Source of the DNA: Emergomyces orientalis
Taxonomy: Eukaryota > Ascomycota > Eurotiomycetes > Onygenales > Ajellomycetaceae
Assembly (NCBI GenBank): GCA_002110485.1
Contig: MOWL01000088.1
Coordinates: 930,001 to 994,000, forward strand
Length of the DNA: 64,000 nucleotides
Direction of reading: 5' to 3'
Every line of letters starts with the position of its first letter. The stretch's first letter is position 1. The notes under the pieces were generated by a model. That model was not told the DNA's origin, did not search any database, and saw nothing but the letters and a program-made list of their open reading frames with translations. The position numbers and the translations under genes were made by a program. Below are positions 12,082-23,539 of this stretch, piece by piece.

Positions 12082-12717
12082 TTGCACCACAGTGCACTAC
12101 CTCATTCAACACGCTCAGACTATCAAACAACGTGTGTGTTTTTATTATTATTATTATTATTCTATTATTTCTTTCTTTCTTTCTTTTCTTTTTTATTTTA
12201 TTTCTTGGTCTTTCCCCATTTCTGCAGCGTTTTCTTTTTCCTTTTGCTTTTTCTTTTCGATTTTTAATATCTCAAATTTTCGTTGGTCTTGTTGGGTGTT
12301 GTCTCTACCTCTTGCCAGCGTCAAAGAAACCAAACCCAGCTTATATAGGTGAAAAGAAAAGGGCAAGTGAAATTACCATTAACGCAAGCATAGTTTTATA
12401 TTCATGAGGGAACGAAAGTTTTTAATTTAATTTAATTTATGTCATTTCATTTCATCATTTTTTTCCCCGCCTTTTTATTATTATTTACCATATATCTATC
12501 TACATATTCTTTCTATTTTTCTATGTTTATTTTGTTATGGTATGGACCTTTATTGTTGTGTTGAGCTTGATTTTTATATAGGTTTCTTTTTTCTCCCCCC
12601 TCTCCTCTCTTTTTCCCTTTTTTCCCCTCCAACCTTTTCCCCTTTTTTTGATCTCATATTATATATAGCTAGAAATTAATTGCAAACAAAGCTCTTCAAA
12701 AAAGTATATGAAATATA

Positions 12718-12720
<3 letters not shown>

Positions 12721-12748
<28 letters not shown>
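12721..12748. repeat. (AT)n microsatellite
   Basis: A pure alternating AT run of about 28 bp lies in the 3' flank of the RanBPM/Gid1 gene. Confidence 0.85.
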
Positions 12749-12751
<3 letters not shown>

Positions 12752-13525
12752 CCCCATTTCTCTTTTTTCTTGTTCTTGTTTCGTGTAGAGCAAAGCTGGC
12801 TGGCCCTCAAGATGTATGTATCCGTAACCATTCAAAATTCCACTAAAAACACCACTTCATCTACTATGATTATTTTGCTTCTAGATTCTTTCTAATTTGG
12901 ATATTTCTTATTATTATTATTAGCAGACTATTGATTATTGTATGTAAAATGGTAAAATGCTTCTATATCAGCATATTTTGTAATATTGCTAGTGAGAGAT
13001 TCATAGTTATATAAAGCTGTGGAAAACTCTTGTAGATATTTGGAAGGCCAAACAAAGCTCTTAATCCAATCTTATTCGTTTTCGGATTCGTACACTATAG
13101 CCCCCCATGTTAAAAACACCCATAGGTAGGTACAGTTACGTACCTACATCTTTTTCAAACTGAAGGAAGGATATTACACGGTCACCAATTTCTCTCGCCG
13201 CCCTGTTAATTTTCATATCATATTGGCAACAAAGCGAGAGACAGCCGATAAATATCACACTCACTCACAAATCAATCAGTTAATCAATGAGTAAACAAAA
13301 AAGCCTCCAACTGTCTTCATCATAACTTTCAACAAAACTAATAAGTTAACATATAAGCTAGATCCACCCACGCTGACATACATACATAGAAAGAAAGCCA
13401 TATCTTGCCATAATATCTATATGAGCAGTTGAGCATACCTACGTACTGTACCTGGTTACTCGAGTAAACATCCATCTACTACTTCATCCCGCAGTTCCCG
13501 ACCGGAGTATTATTGTAGACGAACC

Positions 13526-13559
13526 AAGTCGAGTCAAGTCGAGTCAAGTCGAGTCAAGT
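13526..13559. repeat. Tandem repeat, unit AAGTCGAGTC, 3.4 copies
   Basis: Three perfect 10-bp copies plus AAGT occur head to tail in an otherwise non-repetitive intergenic segment. Confidence 0.9.
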
Positions 13560-14383
13560 TCAGGACTACTGCTGCTCGGCATCCCATCTCTCCATGAAAA
13601 TAACCGCGCTCTCCATTTCCGTTTCCCACTAACTAAACTCTTCCCCAAACTACTGAACCGACTGTCGAACATGCCAAAGAAGCCTAAAAGGCAAGGAAGG
13701 TCGGTCATTCGAGCCATCCCTTCAATCAATGATATTCTCAATCCGCAGATGAGGAATGGCCATTTGCGTGACAGCCACCCCGGGTTTCGGAACACAATGG
13801 AATTAAATATAAGAGTGTGTGACGAGGATGGGGATTTCGGTGTGCCTTTTTTTTTTTTTCTAAGCCGCGGTCTACTCAGTAGTACTTATATTTAATAGAT
13901 CAACACCCCTCCTGAACAACTAGGGGCACAAGGCCTCCGCTACTCGTTAGTTACCTAATGTCGCCGTCTGTAGGCAGGGTTCTGCTCCCATCCTCCCGGC
14001 GTCCTCCGCAGATTGAGAGTGGATAAAAAAAATTGGGGAACATCGTCTTCCTTTTCTCGCTATCAAGTCATCTTTACACAAGGTTTTTTTTTCTTCTTGA
14101 ACTTGAAGGGTTGATTGGCTTTAATATATCCCAAACCCCCCCCCTTCGCGCGATTTCTCTTCCTCCTCTCCATCCCCAACCCCCCTTTCCCCCCCCTTTG
14201 GTCCCATTTATCTGTACAAATGCTTACTAAATCTCCGTCCATTGTATATATGCATATATCATAGATATAAACATGCATCAGTCTCAAATTAAATAATAAC
14301 TCTAACTATAACATCATTTACTTCACCATTTATATACGGAAAAAAAGGAATACATACATAAAGAAAACCCTTCCTCCCAGCAG

Positions 14384-16404
14384 ATGTGTGGCCCACGACA
14401 GGCAAATTCCGCAGACGCCACCCGATGGCCATGGCGATGGCCATGGCGGGAAAATAAGAACCCGCCCAAATGGTTGCATATCCGCTCGTCCAAATGGTTT
14501 ATCCTCTGGGTGTGTTGCTTCTCGATTTTTGCGGTATGTTTTAAACCCCACACAGGCACAAAGCTTGCCTCCCTGTTTCCATTATGGACGGAAATCCTCA
14601 GCTAGGTGGTGGAACTAAATTGATCTGCTAATTAATCGATTGCTTGTTGGTAGGATATATTCTTATATGCATTGGTATGCTGCTGGCTTGTTTGCTTTGC
14701 TCAATTTTGAGTCCAATATAGTCGGATCGGATTTGATAACGTTGGACTTGAAGAATTGAAGAGAAAGGCTCTGACAGGGAGACAATCATATAATATGACC
14801 AGATCGTACCAGTGATACCCTTTGCGCTTACTGATCGGATTGGACTCGACCCCAGTGAGGGTGAGTATTTCCTCTTCCTTTTCTCATTAAAAGGGGTGCA
14901 CTATGACTGATATAGACATTTTCATAGCCCAAGAATGGACCTCAATTCTTCTTACCATATATGCGGCAGGTTTACTCGTTGGATCTCGTTAGTATCTTTG
15001 TTTTTCATTTTCATTCTGAAGTTATTGAAATCATTACCCACTCTACGCTGAGGCTCGTGGCTAATACACTGGCCTCAAGCCATCTGCGGTTGGTGGGCGG
15101 ACAGGTCAAAGACCCGCCAAGGCCCTTTCATGTTTGGCCTTTTACTCCTGGCGGGAGCAACCCTCATGCTCGCACTCGCACAGACCTTGGTTGTGTTAGT
15201 AATCGCCCGAATCCTACAGGGCCTATCAGGTGCGATTGTGTGGACCATCGCTCTGGCAATTTTGGCGGACAGGGTTGGATCCCAGGAAATCGGAGCGCAC
15301 TTGGGAACGATCGTTGCGGCTCGGAGTATTGCTACAATTGGCGCGCCACTCATAGGCGGTATTGTATATGCGAGAGCGGGGTATTATATGGTGTACGTTA
15401 CTGCCTTCATCTTTCTTGGGGCAGATATTGTTTTTCGACTCGTAATGATCGAAGCTCGGGTTGCGCAAAAATGGGATCCGTCCATCGGTTCACAGGTGGC
15501 CCCGGAGAATTCTTCTGCGAAAAAGCCGGAGTGCCCCGAAAATGCATCTCCAAAAGCAAATGAAACAGGAGCTTCCGCTAGTGAAAGGCCTCAACGGAGC
15601 AGACTTTCTCGTTTGGCCCATCATCTACCGCCATTCATCACGATGCTAAGCTCGATTCGCCTTCTTATGGCTCTTTGGGGCTGCACAGTTCTAGCCATAT
15701 TATTTGGAGCCTTTGAAGCCACTATCCCCCTGTTTGTTCATGCCACATTTCACTGGGACTCTTCCGGTGCTGGTCTCGTTTTCCTTGCACCCCTGATCCC
15801 CACATTTATATCTCCTGCAATAGGCTGGCTGGCCGACAAGCATGGTACACGCTGGTATGTCACTGTGGGATATATCGTCACTATGATTCCATTAATTCTT
15901 CTCCGCACCGTGACACAGAACACGTTGCATGGCAAGATCGTTTTCTGCACCCTTCTCGCTATCTGTGGCGGCTGTGCCATGCTCTTTGAAGTCCCCGTGC
16001 AAATTGAAATCGTTCTATCCGTCGAGGAGAAAGTGCGAGAGAACCCTGCACATTATGGGGAACAGGGGGCGTATGCGCAGGCATTCGGACTGGGGAATTT
16101 GACGTATGCGCTTGGTCTGATTATCGGCCCGCTCTGGGGCGGATATGCTGTTAAAGGTGCAGGATGGGGTGTGATGACGCTCACGCTTGGGGTTATGTGT
16201 TGTGCTAGCGCTGTGCCCGCCGCGATTTGGACTGAGGGAAATATATTCAAAGGAAAGGGGAAGCTTAACGGTGGGGGACTAACGGAGGAAGAATTGCAAG
16301 ATGTTTCTGCATCCGTGGAAATGCCACCACGAACGCATTCCCATAACAGCGTTGTTCAAAATTCCGATCCAGACGCAATTATCGTATCAACATCTGCGGG
16401 TTAG
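14384..16404 (+). CDS. Major facilitator superfamily transporter (DHA1 / vesicular-amine-transporter-like)
   Basis: Five exons: 14384-14533, 14654-14674 (a 21-bp microexon), 14803-14860, 14916-14987 and 15080-16404, giving 541 aa. All junctions keep phase and restore a continuous first half: WFILWVCCFSIFA, DIFLYAL, IVPVIPFALTDRIGLDP, IFIAQEWTSILLTIYAAGLL, then PICGWWADRSKTRQGP. The last is MFS motif A (G-x-x-x-D-R-x-x-R type) in loop 2-3. Transmembrane 4-6 follow (FMFGLLLLAGATLMLALAQ; IARILQGLSGAIVW), then a hydrophilic central loop of about 70 residues, then helices 7-12 with a second motif (GWLADKHGTRW). Known role: proton-coupled export or uptake of small organic molecules. The substrate cannot be told from sequence. 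It is followed on the same strand by the GH16 gene with a 1.1 kb gap, so there is no sign of co-regulation. Confidence 0.88.
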
Positions 16405-17528
16405 GGCGATTTGCCTGATGACTGATGGGATTGCCCTGTCGACTAAATTGCTCAGTGCGGGCAGAAGCCAAGGAGAAAGAATTTTTGGATAGCAATTCGA
16501 ATGTGTAGGTTCGCTTCAACGCAGTAGAACGCGCGTGACTGATGTCCAATTTCGTCATTTCACATTCAAAAGCCTCCTTGCTAGCCTCGATCTCGAACCG
16601 CAGTTTCATGCCAGGACCTTGCCGAATTACGCCCAGACCGATGAATAACTTATTGTACATATATACCTTATGACAAAATCGCACCTCTAACAAAAATGTG
16701 AGAGTAACCTTAAGCCCCAGTTGCGCGTACGATCAAGGTTCATGTCGACGCCCAACACCAACACCAACACCACCCCCATCTATTGCGTACCATACAACTC
16801 GCTTGGTTGCATGTAATTGCGTAGTTTTTTTTTTTTTTAAATTCATCTTCTCTGACAGGTAGGAAACAGAACGTACGTTTCGGTGTCAATTTAATCTAGC
16901 CGTTAGAAACACTTCAACGATATATGCTGAGCATTGCCGAGCGATCAGGATGTTGGCACCGGTCTGCCTTTTCTTAGAGGTATTCATTATCTGGGAAACA
17001 ACTAACATGATGGCTTATTAATAATTGAAAATCCCCAATTTGATAATTCTTTTGCTGGTTGAGAATGGAAGGCGCCATCTCAGTTGGGTTGGTGGACGGT
17101 TCTTTCTTTGTTTTGATTGAAATTTTGGAGCCATGTCCGCAGACGATGAGAAAAGGCGAAAGAAGCGAAGGAGAGATAAACACCAGTCAATATGAATTCT
17201 CTTTTTCAAAGACTATGCTCATCTTGAGGATAGCGTTTGTAAGCTGTATGCCTTTGCCGATTTTTTGGTTATTTTTTGTTGAGAAACTTATTTCCTAAGT
17301 CCTGACTTGATAACGCGGTGCCGCGCAACTGCCTGACGCCCTTGTGACCGCTGAAGATTTTCTTCATCTGTTTCTTCGTATGCGGAAATACAACTGAGTA
17401 GGCTGGCACGGCTGGGTTTCGCAAGAGGTCATTTCTTGGGTACAACGATCTGGGAGTTTGCATTGAATTGGGCATAGTCAGGTTATCTCAAATAATTTGG
17501 GTTAGAGTTAACGAAAACACCTCCAGGT
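16405..17528. other. Intergenic MFS - GH16
   Basis: No supported gene. There is a short ACACCA-type repeat near 16750-16780 and a poly-T run near 16826. The rest is unremarkable. Confidence 0.5.
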
Positions 17529-18696
17529 ATGACGAGACAACATTTATTCAGTTACGAAGATATGTTCCTCTTCGCCGTGTTCCTCCTCTTCTTAGCGATC
17601 AGCGTGGTCCACGCATCTTGCGAATGCGGATTCTCCATGGGCGACACGGGAGATTACTTCACACATGTTATATACAATAATTTCAGCACATTCGCCCCAT
17701 CGAAAAATCTGCGTACGAATCCGGATTTTACGAAGGACTGGGCGGTTCAGAACTGGGGTGTTCCTCCGAGAAGCTGGGTAAAACCTTTGGCGATCGATAA
17801 CGTAGAAGAAAACGTTTTCGTCCGTGAAGGGAACCTTATATTGCGACAACAGGGGTACTCAAAAGAGCATGCTTTGAAGAAAAGTAAAGTGAGCGTGGCT
17901 TCTATTGCCAGCCAGAGCGGGGATATTATCCACGGAAGTTTTCGGGTTGAGCTTAAAATGGAAAATGCGAAGGGTGGAAGTTGTGGCGCATTCTTTTGGT
18001 ATCGCGTTAGTAGCTACCTCTCAATTCTATTCACTTTTCTTTTCTTGGGAGAAGATGATGTTTGGGAAATGACAGGAAGCAAAGGCTAAACTTTTTGGTC
18101 GAACTGTTTTTGGAGAATAGGACGACGAGAACGAAATTGATGTTGAAATTCTCTCGAGGGAATTCAAACGAGATTGGTTTCCAGTCCATTATACAACACA
18201 CCCGGCTCTGAACGAAAATGGGCAAGTCATTAACAATGCCACAAAAGTGATTCCACTCCGAGACGATGATTTGCTTAACTCGTTCCAAAGACATCGGTTT
18301 GATTGGACCAAGGAGGAGTTGAGATTTTACCAGAACTCGACACAGGTGCATTCAAACGCCTTGCGGATTCCAAACGCTCCTGGCCACGCGTACCTGAATG
18401 TTTGGGCTGACGGCGGACCGTGGAGCGGAGCACCAAGTACAACTGATGTATTTTTGACCATCAGGTTGATCGCGATTTATCACAATACATCCTCGAGTGA
18501 TCAAGGGCTCGATAAGGAATTTGACGAGAGATGTAAGAAAGCGGGAGGCCCATCCAACGTAACGATATGTCTTGACACGAGGGTTGAAAGCGGGTCAATA
18601 GACCCCTCATCGTCAGCATCAATGGTTGTCCCATTGCGGGTTTGGATCCTTTCGTTATTATGTGTAGCTTTTGGTATTGTTGTCTCGGCCGTATAA
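17529..18696 (+). CDS. GPI-type secreted glycoside hydrolase family 16 protein
   Basis: Exons 17529-18005 and 18121-18696 join after FFWYR to give 350 aa. A signal peptide is clear (MFLFAVFLLFLAISVVHA, ATG at 17562 inside the frame), so the start could be 17529 or 17562. The mature end begins CECGF, typical of this fungal GH16 group. The catalytic motif ENEIDVEIL follows the intron directly, with E164, D166 and E168 as nucleophile, helper and acid/base by family rule. Further family blocks are HRFDWTKEELRFYQNS and AYLNVWADGGPWSG. The C-terminus is Ser-rich and ends in a hydrophobic stretch (VVPLRVWILSLLCVAFGIVV), as for GPI attachment. Known role of the family: hydrolysis or transglycosylation of beta-1,3(1,4)-glucans at the cell surface. 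Exact substrate is unknown. The donor GTTAGT is acceptable. Confidence 0.88.
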
Positions 18697-19250
18697 TGAA
18701 CCGATAATAAAGTTTGCTGAGGTTCAGTAAAAGCTCCAATGCTGGCTGCATCACGGTGTGGTAGTTAGGTTTGATGCGAGATTATGCAAGCTGTATCTTA
18801 TCAAGTTGGAATGAATTTGGTTTTCGTCGAGTTAATATTCTTTTGTATGACCAGTCCGTTTCCTCATTTGAAAAGTATTTAAAACCTACCGGTCCTCGCT
18901 ACATCCAGTAACTTATAAGTTATATGGTATGATCCCTTCGTTAGTGGCTGCTTTGCGTAAGTGGTCTTCCTTCAATTCTTTCATTTTCAATGTTTGAGTG
19001 TGCATCCTTGAACAATCGAGCATGGGGGCTGTTTTTCTTATGTAATTAGTAACTAACTTTACCAAGCCAGCCCGTGCTTGCTCCCGTATTCGATCCGTGA
19101 ATATCGTCCAAGGTTCCAAGGTTCCTCCCCGTGGGAAAGGTGAAAGCTTATTGGTGTGGAGAGCTTTTTGTTTCCTTGGGAGATTCACCGAGTTTGCTGT
19201 TGGGGCGGATATCCACGGAGGCCGGAATTTTTGCCGCCCACCCCACTCAA

Positions 19251-19283
19251 GCCCCCAAGTGTCTGGGCTACGCTTGGGGGCTG
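19251..19283. repeat. Inverted repeat, 10-bp perfect arms (AGCCCCCAAG / CTTGGGGGCT)
   Basis: The arms at 19251-19260 and 19274-19283 are exact reverse complements around a 13-bp spacer. It could form a GC-rich hairpin. It lies about 130 bp from the long poly-T tract, and no gene is adjacent. Confidence 0.85.
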
Positions 19284-19407
19284 ATATTTTCGGGGTGACC
19301 CTCTGTTTTAACGTAATGAATATACCGGCCATGATCTGGTTGGCCTCTTGGAAACGCGGGGGGGATGCCAAGTCTTGTTCCTGTATTTAGGTCTAACGGG
19401 TTTTCAT

Positions 19408-19412
<5 letters not shown>

Positions 19413-19443
<31 letters not shown>
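19413..19443. repeat. Poly-T tract, 31 bp
   Basis: An uninterrupted run of 31 T residues. It may be a simple slippage repeat, or the poly-A tail of a minus-strand retroposed copy whose body would lie above 19443. I see no recognisable body there. Confidence 0.9.
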
Positions 19444-19444
<1 letters not shown>

Positions 19445-20683
19445 GGCCATGGAAAAGCTTCTATGCTCGGCTGGATTTTTTCAGCTATGGTGAATATGAT
19501 CTTCAGAAAAGTTCAAAGGCTGCTATGTTTGTATCATGTACTCCACTGCCCAGCTCTAGAATAATCCGAGTTCGAATGAGGGAATGTGATAGGGTGGATG
19601 AAACGGGGCCAGGGCCTGTTTGCCGTTCTCAATAGAATGCTACACCGCAATCAGCCTTTAAAATAAATAGTCATGAAATATCTTTGGTTGCCCGACAACC
19701 TGCACGCCTACGCTGCATTACATTTCGGCCATTGAAGAGAAAATCCGTAGAAACTTTTCAATTCCTGATTTCCATGTTCTGGCCTGTCACGTCGATCTGA
19801 TGAGTGGGCAATTCAATCGAATGCAAACTCTTCTAGAAACATACCTGATTTTTGTGGACTGGTGATGTGGGGAAGAAAGCTTGCATCAATATAGGCTGAG
19901 TAGGTAGGATATTCAATGCGCCTGCAAGATTTTCTTTGATCTAGAATGAAAGATGACGCCTTTTACACAGCCGTGAAGTTTTAGAGTGGCGATGATCCGG
20001 AATGTATAAATATTAGAAGGACCGTTAGGGACGGAGAGGAGAAGTTTGTATCTGCAGACACGGTATATAGCATATCATGTACTGTAGGTAGACGTGCATG
20101 CCAAAGATGTAGGCTCTCTGCTCTCCCTCTTCGTATTGATTCATTGACGCATCCATTCATTGTTTGCTAGATTGAGCGGATCAAAAGTCGCCGAGGGGAG
20201 TGTATAATGGGAATCAAAATATAGTTGAAAAGATGAAAAGTAAGCAGAAGCAGAAAATGGCATAGACGATCAAAAGAGAATAAAATTGATCTGCAGTCAT
20301 GTTCTAACAACTATCTGACAGGGGTGGCGTGACAGCTCTACGCAGCTGTAGAAAAGAGCAATGTGATGAGGATGCGGCCTGAGCTCTCGATACGCAACCT
20401 GGCAGGATTGACAAATTATTTTGGGCTTAGGGCAGCCTAGCCATAACAGGCATAGCGCTTTAACCTTTTTCTAACCTCAGTTCAACCTCAAGGGCAGAAG
20501 CATACATCTTCTGGCTTGATAGAGGCACTTATACCGCCAGTATGCACCTCGGGAGGCTTGAATTATGATGTTTTTACTCTGATATTAGGTGCATAACCCA
20601 TTCCGAACAAGGTTACATCACCTGATGTGAGCCTGTTGCTGAGATCTCCGTTCTCCTTTATCTGTTTCGTAATAGTGGTTTGC

Positions 20684-20707
20684 GAGGCCGGTATCAATTC
20701 CGGCCTC
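20684..20707. promoter_or_regulatory. Perfect inverted repeat GAGGCCGG-N8-CCGGCCTC (CGG-N8-CCG) in the IDO promoter
   Basis: The two 8-bp arms (20684-20691 and 20700-20707) are exact reverse complements around TATCAATT. The inner triplets form CGG-N8-CCG, the architecture bound by dimeric Zn2Cys6 regulators. It ends 6 bp before the TATA element. The function is inferred from position and form. Confidence 0.6.
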
Positions 20708-20713
20708 ATGAGG

Positions 20714-20720
20714 TATATAA
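20714..20720 (+). promoter_or_regulatory. TATA box of the IDO gene
   Basis: TATATAA lies about 260 bp before the IDO ATG and is followed by a CT-rich leader, as in strongly regulated fungal promoters. Confidence 0.6.
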
Positions 20721-20981
20721 ACCGCCACCTTTTCCCACGGTCTCAGCTGCCTTTCTGTTCTTCAAGAAAGCACTGGTTTGTTCTATTTTCCCTTTTCTTC
20801 TGCCCTTTTTCTATCGTTGATCGATTAAGGTTACCCTTTCGAGTTAGACCCCGTCTATTGCACTTGGTACTCCTGTCCAAGTACTTCGGTTCCATATATT
20901 CCCCTTTTTCGCCTCCCACCCCTAAGTTACACCATCACAACCAGATCAAAGATCTATTAACAACAATTATCCCAAACAACC

Positions 20982-22867
20982 ATGAAGAAGTCTGAAGCAT
21001 ATGGTTCTACCCTGGAACTCTTTCCCCATCTCTTCGATACCCCCCACAAGCTCTCTCGGGATATAGACCCCTTTACCATCACCACTTCCACGGGGTTCTT
21101 GCCTTTCGAGATTCCTTCTGTAGCCTTGCCTGATGCTTTTCAGGCATTGGATTCTCTGGCTTCTCGCCTCCCCGTCGTCAAGGCTGATGGGTCGCCTGGC
21201 TTGCTAGCTACTTATGAGCTCGGCCCGGCTGTCCTTGCTGAGCTCCCTGACCTCACTGATGAGGTGGATAAGCTCCTCACGGAAGATGGTAAACCAGATA
21301 TGTTTATGATCACAGCTGTATTTAGGGATTATACTTTCGTCTGTTCTTCTTATTTACTTGAGCCATGCTATGAAAGATGGTCAAAGGACCCTGCTGGTGG
21401 TTATGGTCTGGGTCGGGATATATTACCTAAATGTATCGCTCGCCCTCTTTATCGATGTGCAGAGATGTATGTTGTAGCCTTTTGATGTTCACCTTTTTGA
21501 CGTTTTATTTATTGTTACTGACGATATTCCCTTACAAGACTCGACATACCGCCTTTCATGTCGTACGCAGCTTCGTATGCGTTGTTTAACTATACGGTTG
21601 CTGATCCCACCCGAGGGTTAGAGTATTCTAATCTTAGGCTTATTCGCGCATTCGAGCGCGGGCTTGACCCCAAGAGCTCTGAAGCGGGTTTCATTCTAAC
21701 CCATGTTGATATGGTAAAGGAGTCAGGCGCCCTAATCAGTGGTGCTGTCCGCATACTCAACAAGCTGGAGGAAAGTAAAGAGCCCTCTTCTCGGGAAGAA
21801 GTCAATGATGCCTTTAGGGAAATCTTGAAGGGTATGGAGAAAGTTGAAACTTGCATGGAAGGTAAGTTCGTATTTTTCCATTCGGTGAAGGAAAGCCTGT
21901 TTTGCTCATTAATCTTCTAAATAGATATGTGGAAGAACTCCAAGCCTGCCGATTATCTCTCGTTCCGCGTATTTATCTTTGGTATTACATCTCAGGCGAT
22001 GTTTCCAAATGGTGTCGTCTATGAAGGCGTCTTGGACAACAAGCCGCTAAATTTCCGTGGAGAGAGTGGCGCTAATGACAGCATAGTAAGTACCTATTGA
22101 TTACTCATACTGCACTGTGATATGGTATAGTGGGTCGTAGTTGACATTGCCTTCGCACAGATCCCACTACTCGATCATCTTCTCCAAATTCCCATGCCGT
22201 CGACCCCATTGACAAAAATCCTACATGAATTCCGCTCCTATCGCCCACTGCCACATCGTCAATTTTTGGCTCATGTGGCATCCAAAGCAGAAGAGGTTGG
22301 CGTTCAGGAATTTGCTGTCCAAGATGCAGAAACAGTACTGTTGTACTTAAAAGCTCTAGATCATGTCCGAAGCTTCAGATGGAGACATTGGCTGTTGACG
22401 AGGGAGTACATCATTAAGAGAACACCATACCCTACAGCTACTGGAGGAAGCCCAATTATCACGGTACGTGAATGATTTTTCATTCAATACCCCCCTCACC
22501 CAATGTTACTCAGTCGTCTCCTTCTCTCCCTTCATGTCTCCATCATTCAGTCATCCGGTTACGACCTAAATCGCAGTGAAACTAACATCATCAATTACAG
22601 TGGTTGCCCAACCAACTTTTCGCCGTATTGGAGCTCATGATCTCCATTCATGAAAAGTACGTTGCCCCATTTACGAGTAAGGACCCCCCGGCGATTATCG
22701 GCGCAAAAGGTTCCCAAAACGGAGTTTCTGAGCAGAAGAAGGCAGAGAAGCTGGAGTCCTTCTACTATTATCGAGCTCAATCAGACGAGATGATGACGCT
22801 TGTACGTGACCAGAAGGATAAATTAGACAGAGAGGTTGCGAGATGGTGCCAGGAGCGTGGTGTATGA
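20982..22867 (+). CDS. BNA2: Indoleamine 2,3-dioxygenase
   Basis: Five exons: 20982-21466, 21539-21861, 21925-22085, 22161-22463 and 22601-22867, giving 512 aa with consistent phases. Recognised IDO blocks in order are: LPDAFQALDSLASRLP; LDIPPFMSYAASYALFNY (after intron 1); FRVFIFGITSQAMFPNGVVY; FRGESGANDSI|IPLLDHLLQI; and RSFRWRHWLLTREYIIKRT, where His399 should be the proximal haem ligand. Intron 4 falls just after this block. Known role: haem enzyme that opens the indole ring of tryptophan to N-formylkynurenine, the first step of the kynurenine route to NAD, in the cytosol. It is convergent with the F-box gene downstream. Regulation is suggested by the TATA box and CGG-N8-CCG repeat upstream. 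Some fungi carry several IDO paralogues, so which clade this belongs to is not decided here. Confidence 0.93.
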
Positions 22868-23539
22868 ATTTATTTGGGTTCCTTTCTGTTTCTTTGACAC
22901 CCATTTTTTACACCCATTTTTGGTTTGGGAGTGTGTTAACTGGGCAAGTCGGATGATATCCCTGTTTGCTCCACATGTTGGGCCTCATTAAGTGGTTTGG
23001 AGTTTCCCTTGTGTTGGTTTCCCGATATTCAAGAAAAGCAATACAATTGGAGTTGATGTTCTTCCGCTGCGTTTTTACATCCCTGAGCCATATACCTAAG
23101 AGAGGATAGGTTTAATGACCGAAACAGAAAATATCAGTATCCTCCAAGTTACCCTCCTAAAATCCCATGGCAACACACCCTTTATAGCTGCCTCATATTT
23201 TTGCATAACGCCAATCAACTAACCGCTCCGCCTTCCAAAGGGAGCCTCTTCAATAAAAGTCCCAAGGTGAAGAGCTGCATGCTTGGGAGGGAGGAAAGAG
23301 AAATGTAATATCATTTTTTTTATTTTACATGGTAAACACTTCATCCATCATAAATATCGTGTCGTCGCCAACTCAAACGTGGTAGTAAACAAGAGTTAAG
23401 AGTGAAATGATGGGGAGAGGATAATTTGAATCATCCCATGCCGGATTTCTAGAATTTATAACATCGCGAACCAACCTAACCGCACGTAACTGGCGTAAGA
23501 GGCCAGAAAGGAACTAATATCCATTCAAATTCATCCCTA
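22868..23539. other. Convergent intergenic IDO / F-box gene
   Basis: The 3' flanks of two convergent genes. I see no gene or strong structure in it. Confidence 0.5.

Larger units (their letters stand above)
12082..14383. other. Intergenic between RanBPM/Gid1 and MFS transporter
   Basis: I see no supported gene in this 2.3 kb. It is AT-rich with an ATT run (about 12144-12166), a TA run (about 12721-12748), poly-T tracts and a 10-bp tandem repeat at 13526-13559. A 74-codon ATG frame at 13671-13895 is not recognisable. Confidence 0.55.
18697..20981. other. Intergenic GH16 - IDO
   Basis: About 2.3 kb without a recognisable gene. It contains a 10-bp inverted repeat (19251-19283), a 31-T tract (19413-19443), a 153-codon minus frame at 18913-19371 lacking an early ATG and similarity, and, at the right end, the IDO promoter with an inverted repeat and TATA box, then a CT-rich leader. 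Confidence 0.55.

Noticed and set aside
13671..13895. 74-codon ATG frame MPKKPKRQGRSV...
   Set aside because: No recognised similarity, it ends in a poly-T-encoded Phe run, and no promoter or intron signals support it. It remains possible but unsupported.
18913..19371. 153-codon open frame on the minus strand
   Set aside because: It starts at TTG, crosses a hairpin and shows no family pattern; a plus-strand frame overlaps it, so it looks like chance.
14384..22867. MFS, GH16 and IDO as a biosynthetic gene cluster
   Set aside because: Gaps are over 1 kb, there is no backbone enzyme, and the functions do not form a pathway.
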